DNA from: Fimbriimonas planktonicus
GTDB lineage: Bacteria > Armatimonadota > Fimbriimonadia > Fimbriimonadales > Fimbriimonadaceae
Assembly (NCBI GenBank): GCA_965234685.1
Contig: OZ248539.1
Coordinates: 2,480,001-2,544,000 of the forward strand
DNA length: 64,000 bases
Direction: 5' to 3'
In this document: positions 24,508-33,069 of the stretch, piece by piece
How the letters are laid out: each line of letters starts with the position of its first letter
Numbering within the stretch: position 1 is the stretch's first letter
Notes under the pieces: generated by a model
Database searches by the model: none
The model's input: only the letters and a program-made list of their open reading frames with translations
What the model was told of the DNA's origin: nothing
Program-made: the position numbers and the translations under genes

Positions 24508-25128
24508 TCACGGAATGTAGGTGTACGTAATCCGGATCGTCCCGCGAAATCGCCCAAAGATCCCGAACTGCGGCGGAATATCTCGGCTCACTCTCGTTCC
24601 CGCAGGCAGGGTGTGAGTGTTGAAGTTTCGCATCTGAAGAACCACCGGCCCCGGCGTGCTGAAGTACCGGAAGTACGGCGCATTTTCCGGCGTGTTGGTG
24701 ATGCGGACGGTGCCGTAGAGTTCGTGCCGATTGCTGAACAATCGATCTGATCGGGCTGGCGCGGTAATCACGCGCGTATTTGTCGCGGTTAGCCCAACCG
24801 CGGTGAGGAATGTGCCGTTTTGCAGCGTCACACCCGCATTCAGCACCGTGCTGATGGACAAGTCGCCCGAAATCGGCAGATTAGTGTCGTTCTCGACCGG
24901 AGTGTTGATCACCAAGTTGCCGTAGCTCGTGATAGTCACTGCCTTCAAAGTTCCAAGGGCCGGATTGAATCCGTTGATGAAAAGGTCCGCACCGGTGAAC
25001 GATTGCCGCGTCGCCGTCAGGTTCTCCAATATCGGCGCATCAATCGGAAACGTCTGCGTGATGTTGACCTGCGCAAACGAGACTTGGGCTAGACCAGCCG
25101 CGACAGAGAGCAAACATGCCTTTCGCAT
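24508..25128 (-). CDS. Secreted choice-of-anchor-E-like protein without a C-terminal anchor
   Basis: A 206-residue secreted protein starting at MRKACLLSVAAGLAQVSFA, a signal peptide. The body is a beta-sandwich-like sequence with TQTFPIDAP, then FINGFNPALGTLKAVTITSYGN, which resembles choice-of-anchor E domains of PEP-CTERM surface proteins. It ends GTIRITYTYIP without PEP-CTERM, so it should be released or held by other means. TACAGT lies 5 nt before the ATG. The stop is 7 bp from the convergent pseudopilin stop. The family assignment is tentative. Confidence 0.6.
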   Translation of the reverse strand: MRKACLLSVAAGLAQVSFAQVNITQTFPIDAPILENLTATRQSFTGADLFINGFNPALGTLKAVTITSYGNLVINTPVENDTNLPISGDLSISTVLNAGVTLQNGTFLTAVGLTATNTRVITAPARSDRLFSNRHELYGTVRITNTPENAPYFRYFSTPGPVVLQMRNFNTHTLPAGTRVSRDIPPQFGIFGRFRGTIRITYTYIP

Positions 25129-25295
25129 ACCGAACTGTACGTCTTTCGTACGGTAATGGCAATAACTCAAATTTATCGTCTTGATCTTTCCGATTCAAGG
25201 GATTCAGCCCAATCGCTTCGTCAACTTTTTGTTTGACAGCCTGCAATTATTGTCAATCTATAGTTTGATTTTTATTTTCTTTTGTCCAATTTTGA

Positions 25296-25326
25296 GTTGA
25301 CTTTTTGAACAGAAAGTCAACATAAT
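25296..25326 (+). promoter_or_regulatory. Promoter with palindromic operator for the HTH/Fic pair
   Basis: GTTGACTTT and AAAGTCAAC form a perfect 9-bp inverted repeat with an 8-nt spacer (25296-25321). It includes a -35 (TTGACT) and abuts a -10 (CATAAT, 25321-25326) at 18-bp spacing. The repeat therefore fills the promoter spacer, the classic position for antitoxin autorepression. The start codon is 9 nt after the -10 box. The surrounding 100 bp are much more AT-rich than the rest of the window. Confidence 0.75.
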
Positions 25327-25335
25327 GATTGAACT

Positions 25336-25788
25336 ATGAACGTATCCGATATCCGCCGACGCCAACTGGACGCGATGTTCCGGGCGTTCCCGTCCGAATC
25401 TGTACCGACGATGCCTGCCAATGGTTGGCTCCGTGCCATCCGAGAAGCCCTCGGCGTCACCCTAGAGGTCCTCGCTGGGCGACTGAATGTGAGCAAGCAG
25501 GCGGTAAATCAGCTTGAGAAAGCCGAAGCCTCCGGCCACGTCACCGTGAACCGGTTGCGAGAAGCCGCAAACGCCCTCGATTGCGATCTTGTCGTGCTCG
25601 TTGTTCCACGTCGGCCCCTTTCGGAGCAGATTGAGCAACGGGCAACCGAACTCGCAACCAAGGACATCCGCCGCATCTCGCACTCCATGCGACTCGAAGA
25701 CCAGGGCGTCTCGCCCGAAACCGAAGCCCGAATGGTCCGCGAACTTGCCGCCGAGTACTCCGCCAACCCGCGCCGAAACCTCTGGTAA
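25336..25788 (+). CDS. XRE-type HTH protein ('mobile mystery protein A')
   Basis: A 150-residue DNA-binding protein. A Cro/C1 helix-turn-helix occupies about residues 32-75 (REALGVTLEVLAGRLNVSKQ, then NQLEKAEASGHVTVNRL), followed by a helical C-terminal region containing DIRRISHSMRLEDQG. Size, sequence style and the adjacent Fic gene match the 'mobile mystery protein A/B' pair. By analogy it is an antitoxin/autorepressor; the palindrome in its own promoter supports this. SMRLED is a weak match to the (S/T)xxxE(G/N) Fic-inhibitory motif, with Asp at the last position. Confidence 0.85.
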   Translation: MNVSDIRRRQLDAMFRAFPSESVPTMPANGWLRAIREALGVTLEVLAGRLNVSKQAVNQLEKAEASGHVTVNRLREAANALDCDLVVLVVPRRPLSEQIEQRATELATKDIRRISHSMRLEDQGVSPETEARMVRELAAEYSANPRRNLW

Positions 25789-25794
25789 CTGCGC

Positions 25795-26379
25795 ATGCTC
25801 ATGACCTCTCGCTACGGCGAAACCGAGATTGATCACGACGAGTTGCAAGGCTTAATCCCAAGCCTTGCAACTCGGGCGGAGCTTGACGAGTTCGAACAAG
25901 CGAACATTCGGGAGGCGATGCTTTGGGCACGAAAGAGCCGGGCGGTCAGAAAATCGCTATTGGCTCCCGCCACGCTTTGTGAACTTCACGACCGGATGTT
26001 TCGCAGGGTCTGGACCTGGGCCGGAAAGTTTCGGAAGACCGAGAAGAACATCGGCGTGCCCGTTTGGAAGATCTCATCCGACCTCTTCAATGCCTGCGAG
26101 GACGCCAAAACCTGGATCGAGTTCAACACATTCGAACCGATCGAAATCGCAGCCCGACTTCATCACCGTCTCGTCGTGATTCACCCATTCCCAAATGGCA
26201 ACGGTCGCTGGGCGCGCTTTGCGGCAGACCTCGTTCTGGAACAAATCTCTGAGGAACAGCTATCTTGGGGCGCAAACGGTCGGATGGCATCAGAGGAGAT
26301 TCGAAAGAGTTACATTCAGGCTCTTCGACAGGCAGATGTCCTCGATTTCCAGCCGCTCATCTCGTTCGTGGTGGCCTAA
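25795..26379 (+). CDS. Fic/DOC-family protein ('mobile mystery protein B')
   Basis: A 194-residue Fic protein. The active-site loop HPFPNGNGRWAR (about residues 127-138) matches HPFx(D/N)GNGRxxR exactly, so AMP transfer from ATP to a target hydroxyl is expected. The N-terminal region contains LHDRMFRRVWTWAGKFR, typical of the family. No inhibitory (S/T)xxxE(G/N) helix is evident in this protein, which fits control by the HTH partner 6 bp upstream. It overlaps the convergent comM stop by 4 bp. A start two codons later is possible. Confidence 0.87.
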   Translation: MLMTSRYGETEIDHDELQGLIPSLATRAELDEFEQANIREAMLWARKSRAVRKSLLAPATLCELHDRMFRRVWTWAGKFRKTEKNIGVPVWKISSDLFNACEDAKTWIEFNTFEPIEIAARLHHRLVVIHPFPNGNGRWARFAADLVLEQISEEQLSWGANGRMASEEIRKSYIQALRQADVLDFQPLISFVVA

Positions 26380-27905
26380 GCCTCGCTGCGCTCACGGTAC
26401 TGAACCGCCTCCGCCAAGTGGCTCTTCCCAATCTTCTCGTCGCCCCTAAGGTCCGCAATCGTCCTCGCCACCTTCAGAATCCGGTCAAACACTCGCCCTG
26501 AGAGCCCCAAACGCGCCGAAATGACGCGCATGAAGTCGCGGCTGTCTTCGTCTAGCTCAACCGTCTCCTTGATCTCGCGTGGCGACATCTTGGCGTTCGT
26601 CCGGTGCCCGCCCAAGCGCGCATGCTGCAACGCCCGCGCCGCGATGACGCGGTCGCGAATCACGTCGGACCGCTCCCCATCCGAGGAATCCAACAGCTCA
26701 TCTGGCTTCAAGCGCGGAACCTCGATGTGCAAGTCAATCCGGTCCATCAGCGGTCCACTAATCTTCCCCGCGTACTTGTTGCAAGACGACGGATTACTGA
26801 CGCACTTCTGCTCGGGATACCCCTTGAACCCACACGGGCAAGGGTTCATCGCGCCGATCAAAATGCACTCGGCCGGGAACGTGATCGTATTCGAGACCCG
26901 CGCGACTGTGATCACGCCATCCTCCAGCGGCTGTCGCAGCGCTTCGAGAACGGGCCGCTCGAACTCCGGCATCTCATCCATGAACAAAACCCCGTGGTGC
27001 GCGGTGCTGATCTCGCCGGGCTTCGGGTTCTTTCCGCCACCGACAATTGCGGCGTGCGATGCGCTGTGGTGCGGCGACCGGAACGGACGCTCCCAAATCA
27101 ATCCGGGCCGCCCACCCTTCTCCCCCGCTGCACTGTGAATCCGAGTTACTTCGATGCTTTCAGAAAGGGCCAGCGGAGGCAAGATCGTCGGCAATCGTCG
27201 GGCCAGCATCGTCTTTCCCGATCCCGGCGGGCCGGTCATCAGCACGTTATGCCCACCCGCTGCCGAAATCTCCAACGCCCGGACGGCATGCTTTTGCCCC
27301 TTCACGTCGGCGTAGTCAACGTCGTACGAAACCAGTCCCGGTCCTTGTTCGTGCTCAAATCGCTTCGGCGTGAAAAGATTGCTACCGTTCAGCAGCTCGA
27401 CCGCTTCCAGCAAAGTCCGGACCCCATAAACCTCGATCCCGGTCGCGACTGCCGCTTCCGCCGCGTTTGGCTCCGGCACAATCATCCGCCGGAAACCCTT
27501 TTCCATCGCCATCAGGGCAACGCTCACTGCACCGTCGATCGGTCTCAGCGTCCCGTCCAAACCAAGCTCCCCGAGAATCAGCGTGCCATCAAGTTCAGAT
27601 TGCGGAACATCGTGCTGCACCGCGCAAAGAGACACCGCCATCGGCAAGTCCAGCCACGGCCCCTCTTTCCGAATATCGCCGGGCGCCAGGTTGCACATGA
27701 TCTTCCGGTTTGGAAAGCTCAAACCCGAGTTCCGCATTGCCGTGCGAACGCGCTCTTTCGATTCCTTCACCGCCGCATCGGGAAGCCCGACGAGCACGAA
27801 ATACCGCTCGCCATCGCCCTGAATGTGCCCGCCAAGGTCGGTCTCGATGACGATCGGCAAGGCTTCGATCCCAATCAGCGTGGCGGAATGCGCCTGCGAA
27901 ATCAT
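26376..27905 (-). CDS. comM: ComM/YifB-family AAA+ ATPase (Mg-chelatase-like)
   Basis: A 509-residue hexameric ATPase family member. The ChlI-like N-terminal domain (1-~170) includes VLVGLPDAAVKESKERVR. The AAA+ domain has Walker A MTGPPGSGKTMLARRLP, Walker B VLFMDEMPEF, and the family motif MNPCPCGFKG. The C-terminal ComM domain includes SARLGLSGRVFDRILKVART. Characterised ComM is a branch-migration helicase for integrating DNA taken up by transformation, which fits a genome rich in pilin-like genes. TAAACT lies 7 nt before the ATG. Confidence 0.93.
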   Translation of the reverse strand: MISQAHSATLIGIEALPIVIETDLGGHIQGDGERYFVLVGLPDAAVKESKERVRTAMRNSGLSFPNRKIMCNLAPGDIRKEGPWLDLPMAVSLCAVQHDVPQSELDGTLILGELGLDGTLRPIDGAVSVALMAMEKGFRRMIVPEPNAAEAAVATGIEVYGVRTLLEAVELLNGSNLFTPKRFEHEQGPGLVSYDVDYADVKGQKHAVRALEISAAGGHNVLMTGPPGSGKTMLARRLPTILPPLALSESIEVTRIHSAAGEKGGRPGLIWERPFRSPHHSASHAAIVGGGKNPKPGEISTAHHGVLFMDEMPEFERPVLEALRQPLEDGVITVARVSNTITFPAECILIGAMNPCPCGFKGYPEQKCVSNPSSCNKYAGKISGPLMDRIDLHIEVPRLKPDELLDSSDGERSDVIRDRVIAARALQHARLGGHRTNAKMSPREIKETVELDEDSRDFMRVISARLGLSGRVFDRILKVARTIADLRGDEKIGKSHLAEAVQYRERSEA

Positions 27906-27915
27906 TGCGCGAAGT

Positions 27916-28425
27916 TTAACGCAACGTTGGCGGATTCGGAACGAAGGTCACCGTAACCTCACCGTACTCTTCCCCGCCCGGAACGCGCTCCTTCGGGCTC
28001 GTGAGCTCAAACCGGATCAACTCGGCCTTCTCCCCCCACTTTCCCTTGCCCGACAACTTGAATGGCTCGGGACTCTTCCAAACAAACTCGCGCTTGGCTT
28101 CGGGCTTTTGCAGGATCTGAGCCAGCGCCCAAAGGCTCAACCAAGAAACTGGGTCTCCAGCGCTGACTTCCTTTTCTGGGAACGGCTTGGAGAAATCGAA
28201 CTTGAACTTCTCTGGCTCAAGGTTCGGGCTCGCCGGAACCGAGGACTCATCGATCACGGTCTTGACCGGGTGCAAATCAACCTCGGTCCCCTCTTTGCCG
28301 CCAAAGCGCAACTCCACGCGATCAACGAACTTGATGTTCAGATCAATCCGCGTGTTGATGTACTCGGTTGTCCGGATAAAGCTGAGACTTGGCGGCGCGC
28401 TGAAGCCAAGGGCCAACAAAATCAT
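27916..28425 (-). CDS. Secreted or periplasmic protein of unknown function
   Basis: A 169-residue protein with a short hydrophobic N-terminus (MILLALGFSAPPSLSFI) that may act as a signal peptide. The rest is beta-rich and charged, with paired Pro/Glu/Lys stretches (SPNLEPEKFKFDFSKPFPEK). No known motif. Its ATG overlaps the stop of the FtsB-like gene by 4 bp, and it lies 10 bp before the comM start, so it ends the pyk-ftsB-like transcript. Confidence 0.6.
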   Translation of the reverse strand: MILLALGFSAPPSLSFIRTTEYINTRIDLNIKFVDRVELRFGGKEGTEVDLHPVKTVIDESSVPASPNLEPEKFKFDFSKPFPEKEVSAGDPVSWLSLWALAQILQKPEAKREFVWKSPEPFKLSGKGKWGEKAELIRFELTSPKERVPGGEEYGEVTVTFVPNPPTLR

Positions 28426-28721
28426 GGAAGTTGGAGGCGAACCTCGCCCGCTTTTTCGTCAATCCAGCCCCGCTCACGGGCGCGCTCTTCCCGGCCAATC
28501 GCACTATCGTATCGAGCTTCCAACTGCAAAGTCCGAATGTTCTCTGACTGCTTGGAGCGCATGTTCTCAAGTCGCTCATCGGCCTTCACCTTTTCCGCCC
28601 GAAAAATGCGCCAGCTAGGCTCGCTTTTGTACATTCCGAGTCCGACTCCCACCGCAATGACCAACACCGGGCCAATCCATCGTCGCGACTTTTTCAGGTT
28701 ACTTGCCCCCATCCGTGCCAT
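28422..28721 (-). CDS. FtsB/DivIC-like septum initiation protein (tentative)
   Basis: A 99-residue bitopic protein. A basic cytoplasmic N-terminus (SNLKKSRR) precedes one membrane helix (WIGPVLVIAVGVGLGMY) and an extracellular helical coil with heptad-like spacing (EKVKADERLENMRSKQSENI). The end, REERARERGWIDEKAGEVRL, resembles the region after the coiled coil in FtsB/DivIC (ARE-x-LG-x-x-KPGE). Topology and size fit that family. The start overlaps the pyk 3' end; ATG codons at 28721 and 28712 are both possible. Confidence 0.55.
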   Translation of the reverse strand: MARMGASNLKKSRRWIGPVLVIAVGVGLGMYKSEPSWRIFRAEKVKADERLENMRSKQSENIRTLQLEARYDSAIGREERARERGWIDEKAGEVRLQLP

Positions 28722-30147
28722 TGAGTTCCGCCGAAACCCGCTCAGATCCAACCCGGTGAAGCTGGATGAGGTTGGTGTTGCCCGGCGTTCCCATTGGTAC
28801 TCCTGCCGTCATGACGACCAGATCGCCGTCCTTGATTCGCTTCTTCGAGCGAAAAGTCTCCAAGACCGTCATCAGCGTCTCATCCATGGTTGGCTCGGAT
28901 GGGATGTAGTAAGCCTCAACGCCCCAAACGACAGAGAGCTTTCTCTGCGTGCGTTCGGACCGGGTTGCGCACAAGATCGGCATTTTCGGTCGGAACTTAC
29001 TCACCAAGCGCGGCGTCTGGCCGCTCGTTGAATTGCACAAAATCGCACTTGGCTTGAGCAGCCTCGCTAAGTCACTCACGGCGTGCGCAATGGCGTCGGT
29101 CGCGGGAATATGCCCTCGGGCTCGTTCCTTAAACTCCCGCTCGATTCGCCCACGGTCGAACACCGCCTCCGCCGCTTCACAGATTCGGGACATTGTCTTC
29201 ACGCAGTCGATTGGATAGGCACCCGCCGCCGTTTCGCCGCTAAGCATCACCGCGTCGGTTCCATCGAGGATCGCGTTGAACACATCCGTCGCCTCGGCAC
29301 GGGTTGGACGAGGGTTCTGAATCATGCTCTCCAACATCTGGGTCGCCGTGATGACCGGAATCCCCCGCTGGTTCGATGCCTCGATGATCTTCTTCTGATG
29401 CAGCGGAACGTCTTCCAGGTCCATCTGCAAGCCCATATCGCCGCGCGCGACCATCACCAGGTCGACCGCTTCGACGATATCAATCAAATCCTTTATCGCT
29501 TCCGGTGTCTCGATCTTCGCACAGATCCCAATCGACTTATCTTTCAGCGCGATCAGGTCTCGCAGCATCGTGATGTCTTCGGCATGCTTCACGTAGCTGA
29601 GGGCGATGAAGTCGCAGTTCAGCTCAATCGCCCGCTCGACGTCGGCGCGATCCTGATCCGTCATGGCCGGAACCGCGAACGCCTTGCCTACCAACGTTAC
29701 GCCCTTGCGACTCTTGAGAACGCCGCCGCTGATGACCTTCGCCTCAAAAACGCCATCTTTGCCAGAAAGCAGTTTGAACTCAATTTCGCCGTCGCCAAGC
29801 AACAGCCGATCTCCTGCCGCCATCGCATCCAAAATCTCGTTCTGGTTAATCGGAATCTGGCAACTATGTCCGACCGTGATGTGGTCACCTGCGCGGAGGA
29901 CAAGTCCTGCTTCGGGCAGCATGCCAATTCTGAACTTCGGTCCCTGTAAGTCGGCAAGAATCCCGACCGGCGCATGCTTCGGGCTCAGTTCGCGAATCCA
30001 CTCGATCCAACGTTCCTTGGTTTCCCAGTCGCCGTGGGAGCAGTTCAGCCTCGCCAGGTTCATTCCCGCATTGATGAGCTGCTGGATCTTTTCTCGCGAG
30101 TCCACCGCCGGACCCAAGGTGCAAACAATCTTCGTCCGGCGTCGCAT
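28699..30147 (-). CDS. pyk: Pyruvate kinase
   Basis: A 482-residue glycolytic enzyme converting phosphoenolpyruvate and ADP to pyruvate and ATP. RRTKIVCTLGPAVDSREKI, LARLNCSHGD, the catalytic-site signature SIGICAKIETPEAIKDL, and MVARGDMGLQMDLEDVPLHQ are present, as is the TATQMLESMIQNPRPTRAEA loop. The C-terminal allosteric domain is present (DLVVMTAGVPMGTPGNTNLI). CATAAT lies 9 nt before the ATG. It heads a short leftward operon with two small membrane or secreted proteins. Confidence 0.96.
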   Translation of the reverse strand: MRRRTKIVCTLGPAVDSREKIQQLINAGMNLARLNCSHGDWETKERWIEWIRELSPKHAPVGILADLQGPKFRIGMLPEAGLVLRAGDHITVGHSCQIPINQNEILDAMAAGDRLLLGDGEIEFKLLSGKDGVFEAKVISGGVLKSRKGVTLVGKAFAVPAMTDQDRADVERAIELNCDFIALSYVKHAEDITMLRDLIALKDKSIGICAKIETPEAIKDLIDIVEAVDLVMVARGDMGLQMDLEDVPLHQKKIIEASNQRGIPVITATQMLESMIQNPRPTRAEATDVFNAILDGTDAVMLSGETAAGAYPIDCVKTMSRICEAAEAVFDRGRIEREFKERARGHIPATDAIAHAVSDLARLLKPSAILCNSTSGQTPRLVSKFRPKMPILCATRSERTQRKLSVVWGVEAYYIPSEPTMDETLMTVLETFRSKKRIKDGDLVVMTAGVPMGTPGNTNLIQLHRVGSERVSAELNGTDGGK

Positions 30148-30230
30148 GTCACAAGAATTATGCCCACGATTCTGTTAAGGCGACGTTGGGCATTTCGAGT
30201 TTTTGGGTCCAACTTCCGTAGAATCAAACG

Positions 30231-31283
30231 ATGTCCCAACTTCAAACCGCGCTTGACTTCCTTGCGACCCGGGTCGCTCCTCGCGCGGCGGAATTGGACC
30301 AGAGCAGCGACGCCGTGGCCGATGTGCTCGGAGAGATGGGCGAAGCCAACCTTCTCGGCCTCAAGTGCCCCGCGGAATACGGCGGAGAGCCACTCTCCGA
30401 ACCCGATTTTCGTGAATTCCAGCAGGCTTGCGCCCGAACGAGCGGAGTCTTCGCCTTCCTCCAAACCCAACATCAAAGCGCCGTGTCCATGCTCAACGGC
30501 AGCGACAATGCCGACCTCAAGGCAGAAATTCTTCCCGGCACCCGCAACGGCCAGCGGCTCGTCGGAATCGGATTTAGCCAACTCCGCCGACCTGGACCAC
30601 CGATGGTCACCGCCGAGCGCGTCGACGAGGGGTTCGTCCTCGATGGCCACGTGCCCTGGGTGACCGGCCAAGGCTTCTATACACAGTTCCTCGTCGGCGC
30701 TACCACCGCCAGCGGCGAAGCTGCCTTCGCACTCGTGCCACTTCGTGATCAAACCGGGATTCGGCTCTCAAACCCAATGCGGCTCGCTGCGATGGAAACG
30801 GCGCGAACCGTGACCGTAGACCTGAATCGGTTCTTGGTCACCTGGGACAAGGTGGCCTTCGTTAAACCGTCCGGCTGGATTCAGCGAAACGACATGATCA
30901 ACGTAGCGTTGCAGGGACACTTCGCGATCGGAAACGCCCGCGCAGGTCTCGACGTGGTTCGGCAAGTTGTCGAAAACAAAGGTTCCGATCAGCTTCGGGA
31001 ATCCTACGACCAGCTCAACCAAGAGTGGGAGCGCTGCCGCGAGAACCTAACCGTTCTGAGTTCAGATTCGGCGGAAGAGACCACCGATACCCGCCTCGAA
31101 GCCCGAGCTTGGGCGATTGACGTCATGCAGCGATGTGCTTGGGCCGGCGTCACCGCAAGCGCTGGCGCCGCAAATGTCCTCACCCATCCCGCCCAACGAA
31201 TTCTGCGGGAAGCACTCGTTTTCACCGTCAGCGCGCAAACCTCCGCGATCCGCGACGCCAGCTTCCGCCGATTAACCCGGTAA
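30231..31283 (+). CDS. Acyl-CoA dehydrogenase-like flavoprotein
   Basis: A 350-residue protein with the acyl-CoA dehydrogenase fold. The N-terminal helical domain includes GLKCPAEYGGEPLSEPDF and the middle beta domain has GFSQLRRPGPPMVTAERVD and FVLDGHVPWVTGQGFYTQFL. The C-terminal helical domain ends HPAQRILREALVFTVSAQTS. The usual Y-x-GT catalytic-Glu loop is not apparent and the protein is shorter than typical (about 380), so it may be a non-canonical member acting on another substrate. TAGAAT lies 6 nt before the ATG (leaderless). It is 13 bp upstream of the DUF4434 gene. Confidence 0.75.
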   Translation: MSQLQTALDFLATRVAPRAAELDQSSDAVADVLGEMGEANLLGLKCPAEYGGEPLSEPDFREFQQACARTSGVFAFLQTQHQSAVSMLNGSDNADLKAEILPGTRNGQRLVGIGFSQLRRPGPPMVTAERVDEGFVLDGHVPWVTGQGFYTQFLVGATTASGEAAFALVPLRDQTGIRLSNPMRLAAMETARTVTVDLNRFLVTWDKVAFVKPSGWIQRNDMINVALQGHFAIGNARAGLDVVRQVVENKGSDQLRESYDQLNQEWERCRENLTVLSSDSAEETTDTRLEARAWAIDVMQRCAWAGVTASAGAANVLTHPAQRILREALVFTVSAQTSAIRDASFRRLTR

Positions 31284-31296
31284 CGTATTCGGGCAA

Positions 31297-32205
31297 ATGA
31301 CGGCTCCGCGCATCACCGGCACTTTTCTCGACGAGATCACGCACGATATTCCTAGCCAAAATTGGGGCCATCGAGAGTGGAAGCGCGAGTTTGCGATGTA
31401 TCAGCAAATCGGTCTGGACACCGTCATCATCATCCGAGCCGGATATCAAAACAAGTGCATCTTTCCCGCCAAGTCGGTTCCGGGCTTGCTCCCGCTCAGC
31501 GACGATCTTGCCGAAATGTTCTTCACCTTGGCCGATGAGTTTCGGCTGAAGCTGTTCTTCGGCACCTTCGATAGCGGCTTCCACTGGATGCGCGGCGCAT
31601 GGTGGAATGAGGTCGATCTGAACAAGGCGTTTATTGACGAGGTCGTCACCCGCTACGGGCACCACCCGAGCTTTGCCGGCTGGTACCTCTGCCACGAAAC
31701 CAGCCGAAACGACGCCAACATCATCGAGCTTTTCAATCACATCGGTCGCCACTGCAAATCTGCGTTGGATCGCCCCGTGCTGATCTCTCCCTTCCCCCAG
31801 GGTGCCAAGCAGTTCTCCGGTGGAAACGTGATGTCACTGGACGAGTCGTTTGACCACTGGAAGCGGATCTTCGCCGAAACGCAAGGGGCATTTGACATCT
31901 GCGCCTTCCAAGATGGCCAGATTCATTACGATCAATTGCCCGCCTTCCACGCAGGAATTCGTGCTCTTGGTGATCAGCATGGAGTGACAATTTGGTCGAA
32001 CGTGGAGAGCTTTGATCGAGATATGCCGATCAAGTTCCCCCCCGCGGATTGGCGCTATCTGAAGCTTAAAATCGAAGCCGCTGCCCCGACGGTGGACAAG
32101 ATCATCACGTTCGAGTTCCCGCACTTCATGTCGCCAAACTCGTGCTACCCGGCGGCCCACAACTTGTTCCGTCGCTACGCGGAGTACGCCGACTTAGTCG
32201 AATAG
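31297..32205 (+). CDS. DUF4434-type TIM-barrel protein
   Basis: A 302-residue cytoplasmic-looking protein. GTFLDEITHDIPSQNWG at the start and IGLDTVIIIRAGYQNKC, followed by YGHHPSFAGWYLCHETSRND, match DUF4434, a family related to glycoside hydrolases. HETS and VESFDRD are in places where carboxylate catalysts lie in such barrels. No signal peptide is present, so a substrate inside the cell is implied. It overlaps the convergent ftsY stop by 12 bp. Confidence 0.75.
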   Translation: MTAPRITGTFLDEITHDIPSQNWGHREWKREFAMYQQIGLDTVIIIRAGYQNKCIFPAKSVPGLLPLSDDLAEMFFTLADEFRLKLFFGTFDSGFHWMRGAWWNEVDLNKAFIDEVVTRYGHHPSFAGWYLCHETSRNDANIIELFNHIGRHCKSALDRPVLISPFPQGAKQFSGGNVMSLDESFDHWKRIFAETQGAFDICAFQDGQIHYDQLPAFHAGIRALGDQHGVTIWSNVESFDRDMPIKFPPADWRYLKLKIEAAAPTVDKIITFEFPHFMSPNSCYPAAHNLFRRYAEYADLVE

Positions 32206-33066
32206 CGCAGACACGAACCGCTCAGGCTTGAAGTCGAGCAGGTCGTCGACCTTTTCGCCCGTGCCCACGAGTTTGATTGGCACTTTGAACCGGTCAAACA
32301 CGCCGATCAGCGCGCCACCGCGAGCCGTGCCATCAATCTTCGTCAGGATGATTCCGGTGATGCCTGCGGCTTTGATGAACTCTTCCGCCTGACGAATCGC
32401 GTTCTGACCGGTGTTGGCGTCGAGCACCAACAGAATCTCATCTGGCTTTCGGCCAAGTGCCTTCTCGGTCACCCGAAGCACCTTTTCGAGCTCCGTCATC
32501 AGGTTCGCTTTGCTGTGCTGTCGCCCGGCGGTATCGGCCAGCACAAAGTCAACGCCGCGCGATTTGCCTGCTTGGATCGCATCAAAAATAACCGCGCCAG
32601 CATCCGATCCCGGTTGGCTCCGCACGATCTGAACACCAATGCGATCCGCCCAAATTTCAAGCTGATCAATCGCCGCCGCGCGGAAAGTGTCTCCCGCTGC
32701 GAGCAGAACCTTGAACCCGCGCTTATGAAGCAGGTTCGCCACTTTGGCGATGCTCGTGGTCTTGCCCACGCCGTTCACGCCGACAAACAGAAACACCGTC
32801 GGCGACTCGTCGCTAATCGTCAATCCGGCCGGACCGTCTTGCTTAAATCGGCTGCTGATGGCCGTCTTTAGGCGCTCACGCATATCCGCCGGATCGGTGA
32901 TCTTCTCTTCCCGAACGATCTTTCGCAGTTCCTCGAGAATTTCCTGCGTCGTCTGGACGTTCGTATCGGCTTGAAGCAGGGCTTCCTCAAGCTCTTCGTA
33001 CAAATCCTCATCGATGACGCCGCGACCTACGAGTCGGTCAAATCGATCGATTAAGCGTTTGAACAT
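32194..33066 (-). CDS. ftsY: Signal recognition particle receptor FtsY
   Basis: A 290-residue SRP GTPase without the long acidic A domain. The NG domain is complete: N domain with LEEALLQADTNVQTTQEI, P-loop GVNGVGKTTSIAKVA, AAGDTFRAAAIDQLEIWA, DTAGRQHSKANLM, TKIDGTARGG, and the closing GTGEKVDDLLDF. It docks ribosome-nascent chains to SecY. It lies 3 bp downstream of a membrane-protein gene. Confidence 0.96.
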   Translation of the reverse strand: MFKRLIDRFDRLVGRGVIDEDLYEELEEALLQADTNVQTTQEILEELRKIVREEKITDPADMRERLKTAISSRFKQDGPAGLTISDESPTVFLFVGVNGVGKTTSIAKVANLLHKRGFKVLLAAGDTFRAAAIDQLEIWADRIGVQIVRSQPGSDAGAVIFDAIQAGKSRGVDFVLADTAGRQHSKANLMTELEKVLRVTEKALGRKPDEILLVLDANTGQNAIRQAEEFIKAAGITGIILTKIDGTARGGALIGVFDRFKVPIKLVGTGEKVDDLLDFKPERFVSALFD

Positions 33067-33069
33067 TGC

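Noticed and set aside
26604..27956. Rightward open frame of 450 codons
   Set aside because: Antisense to comM, whose motifs are unmistakable.
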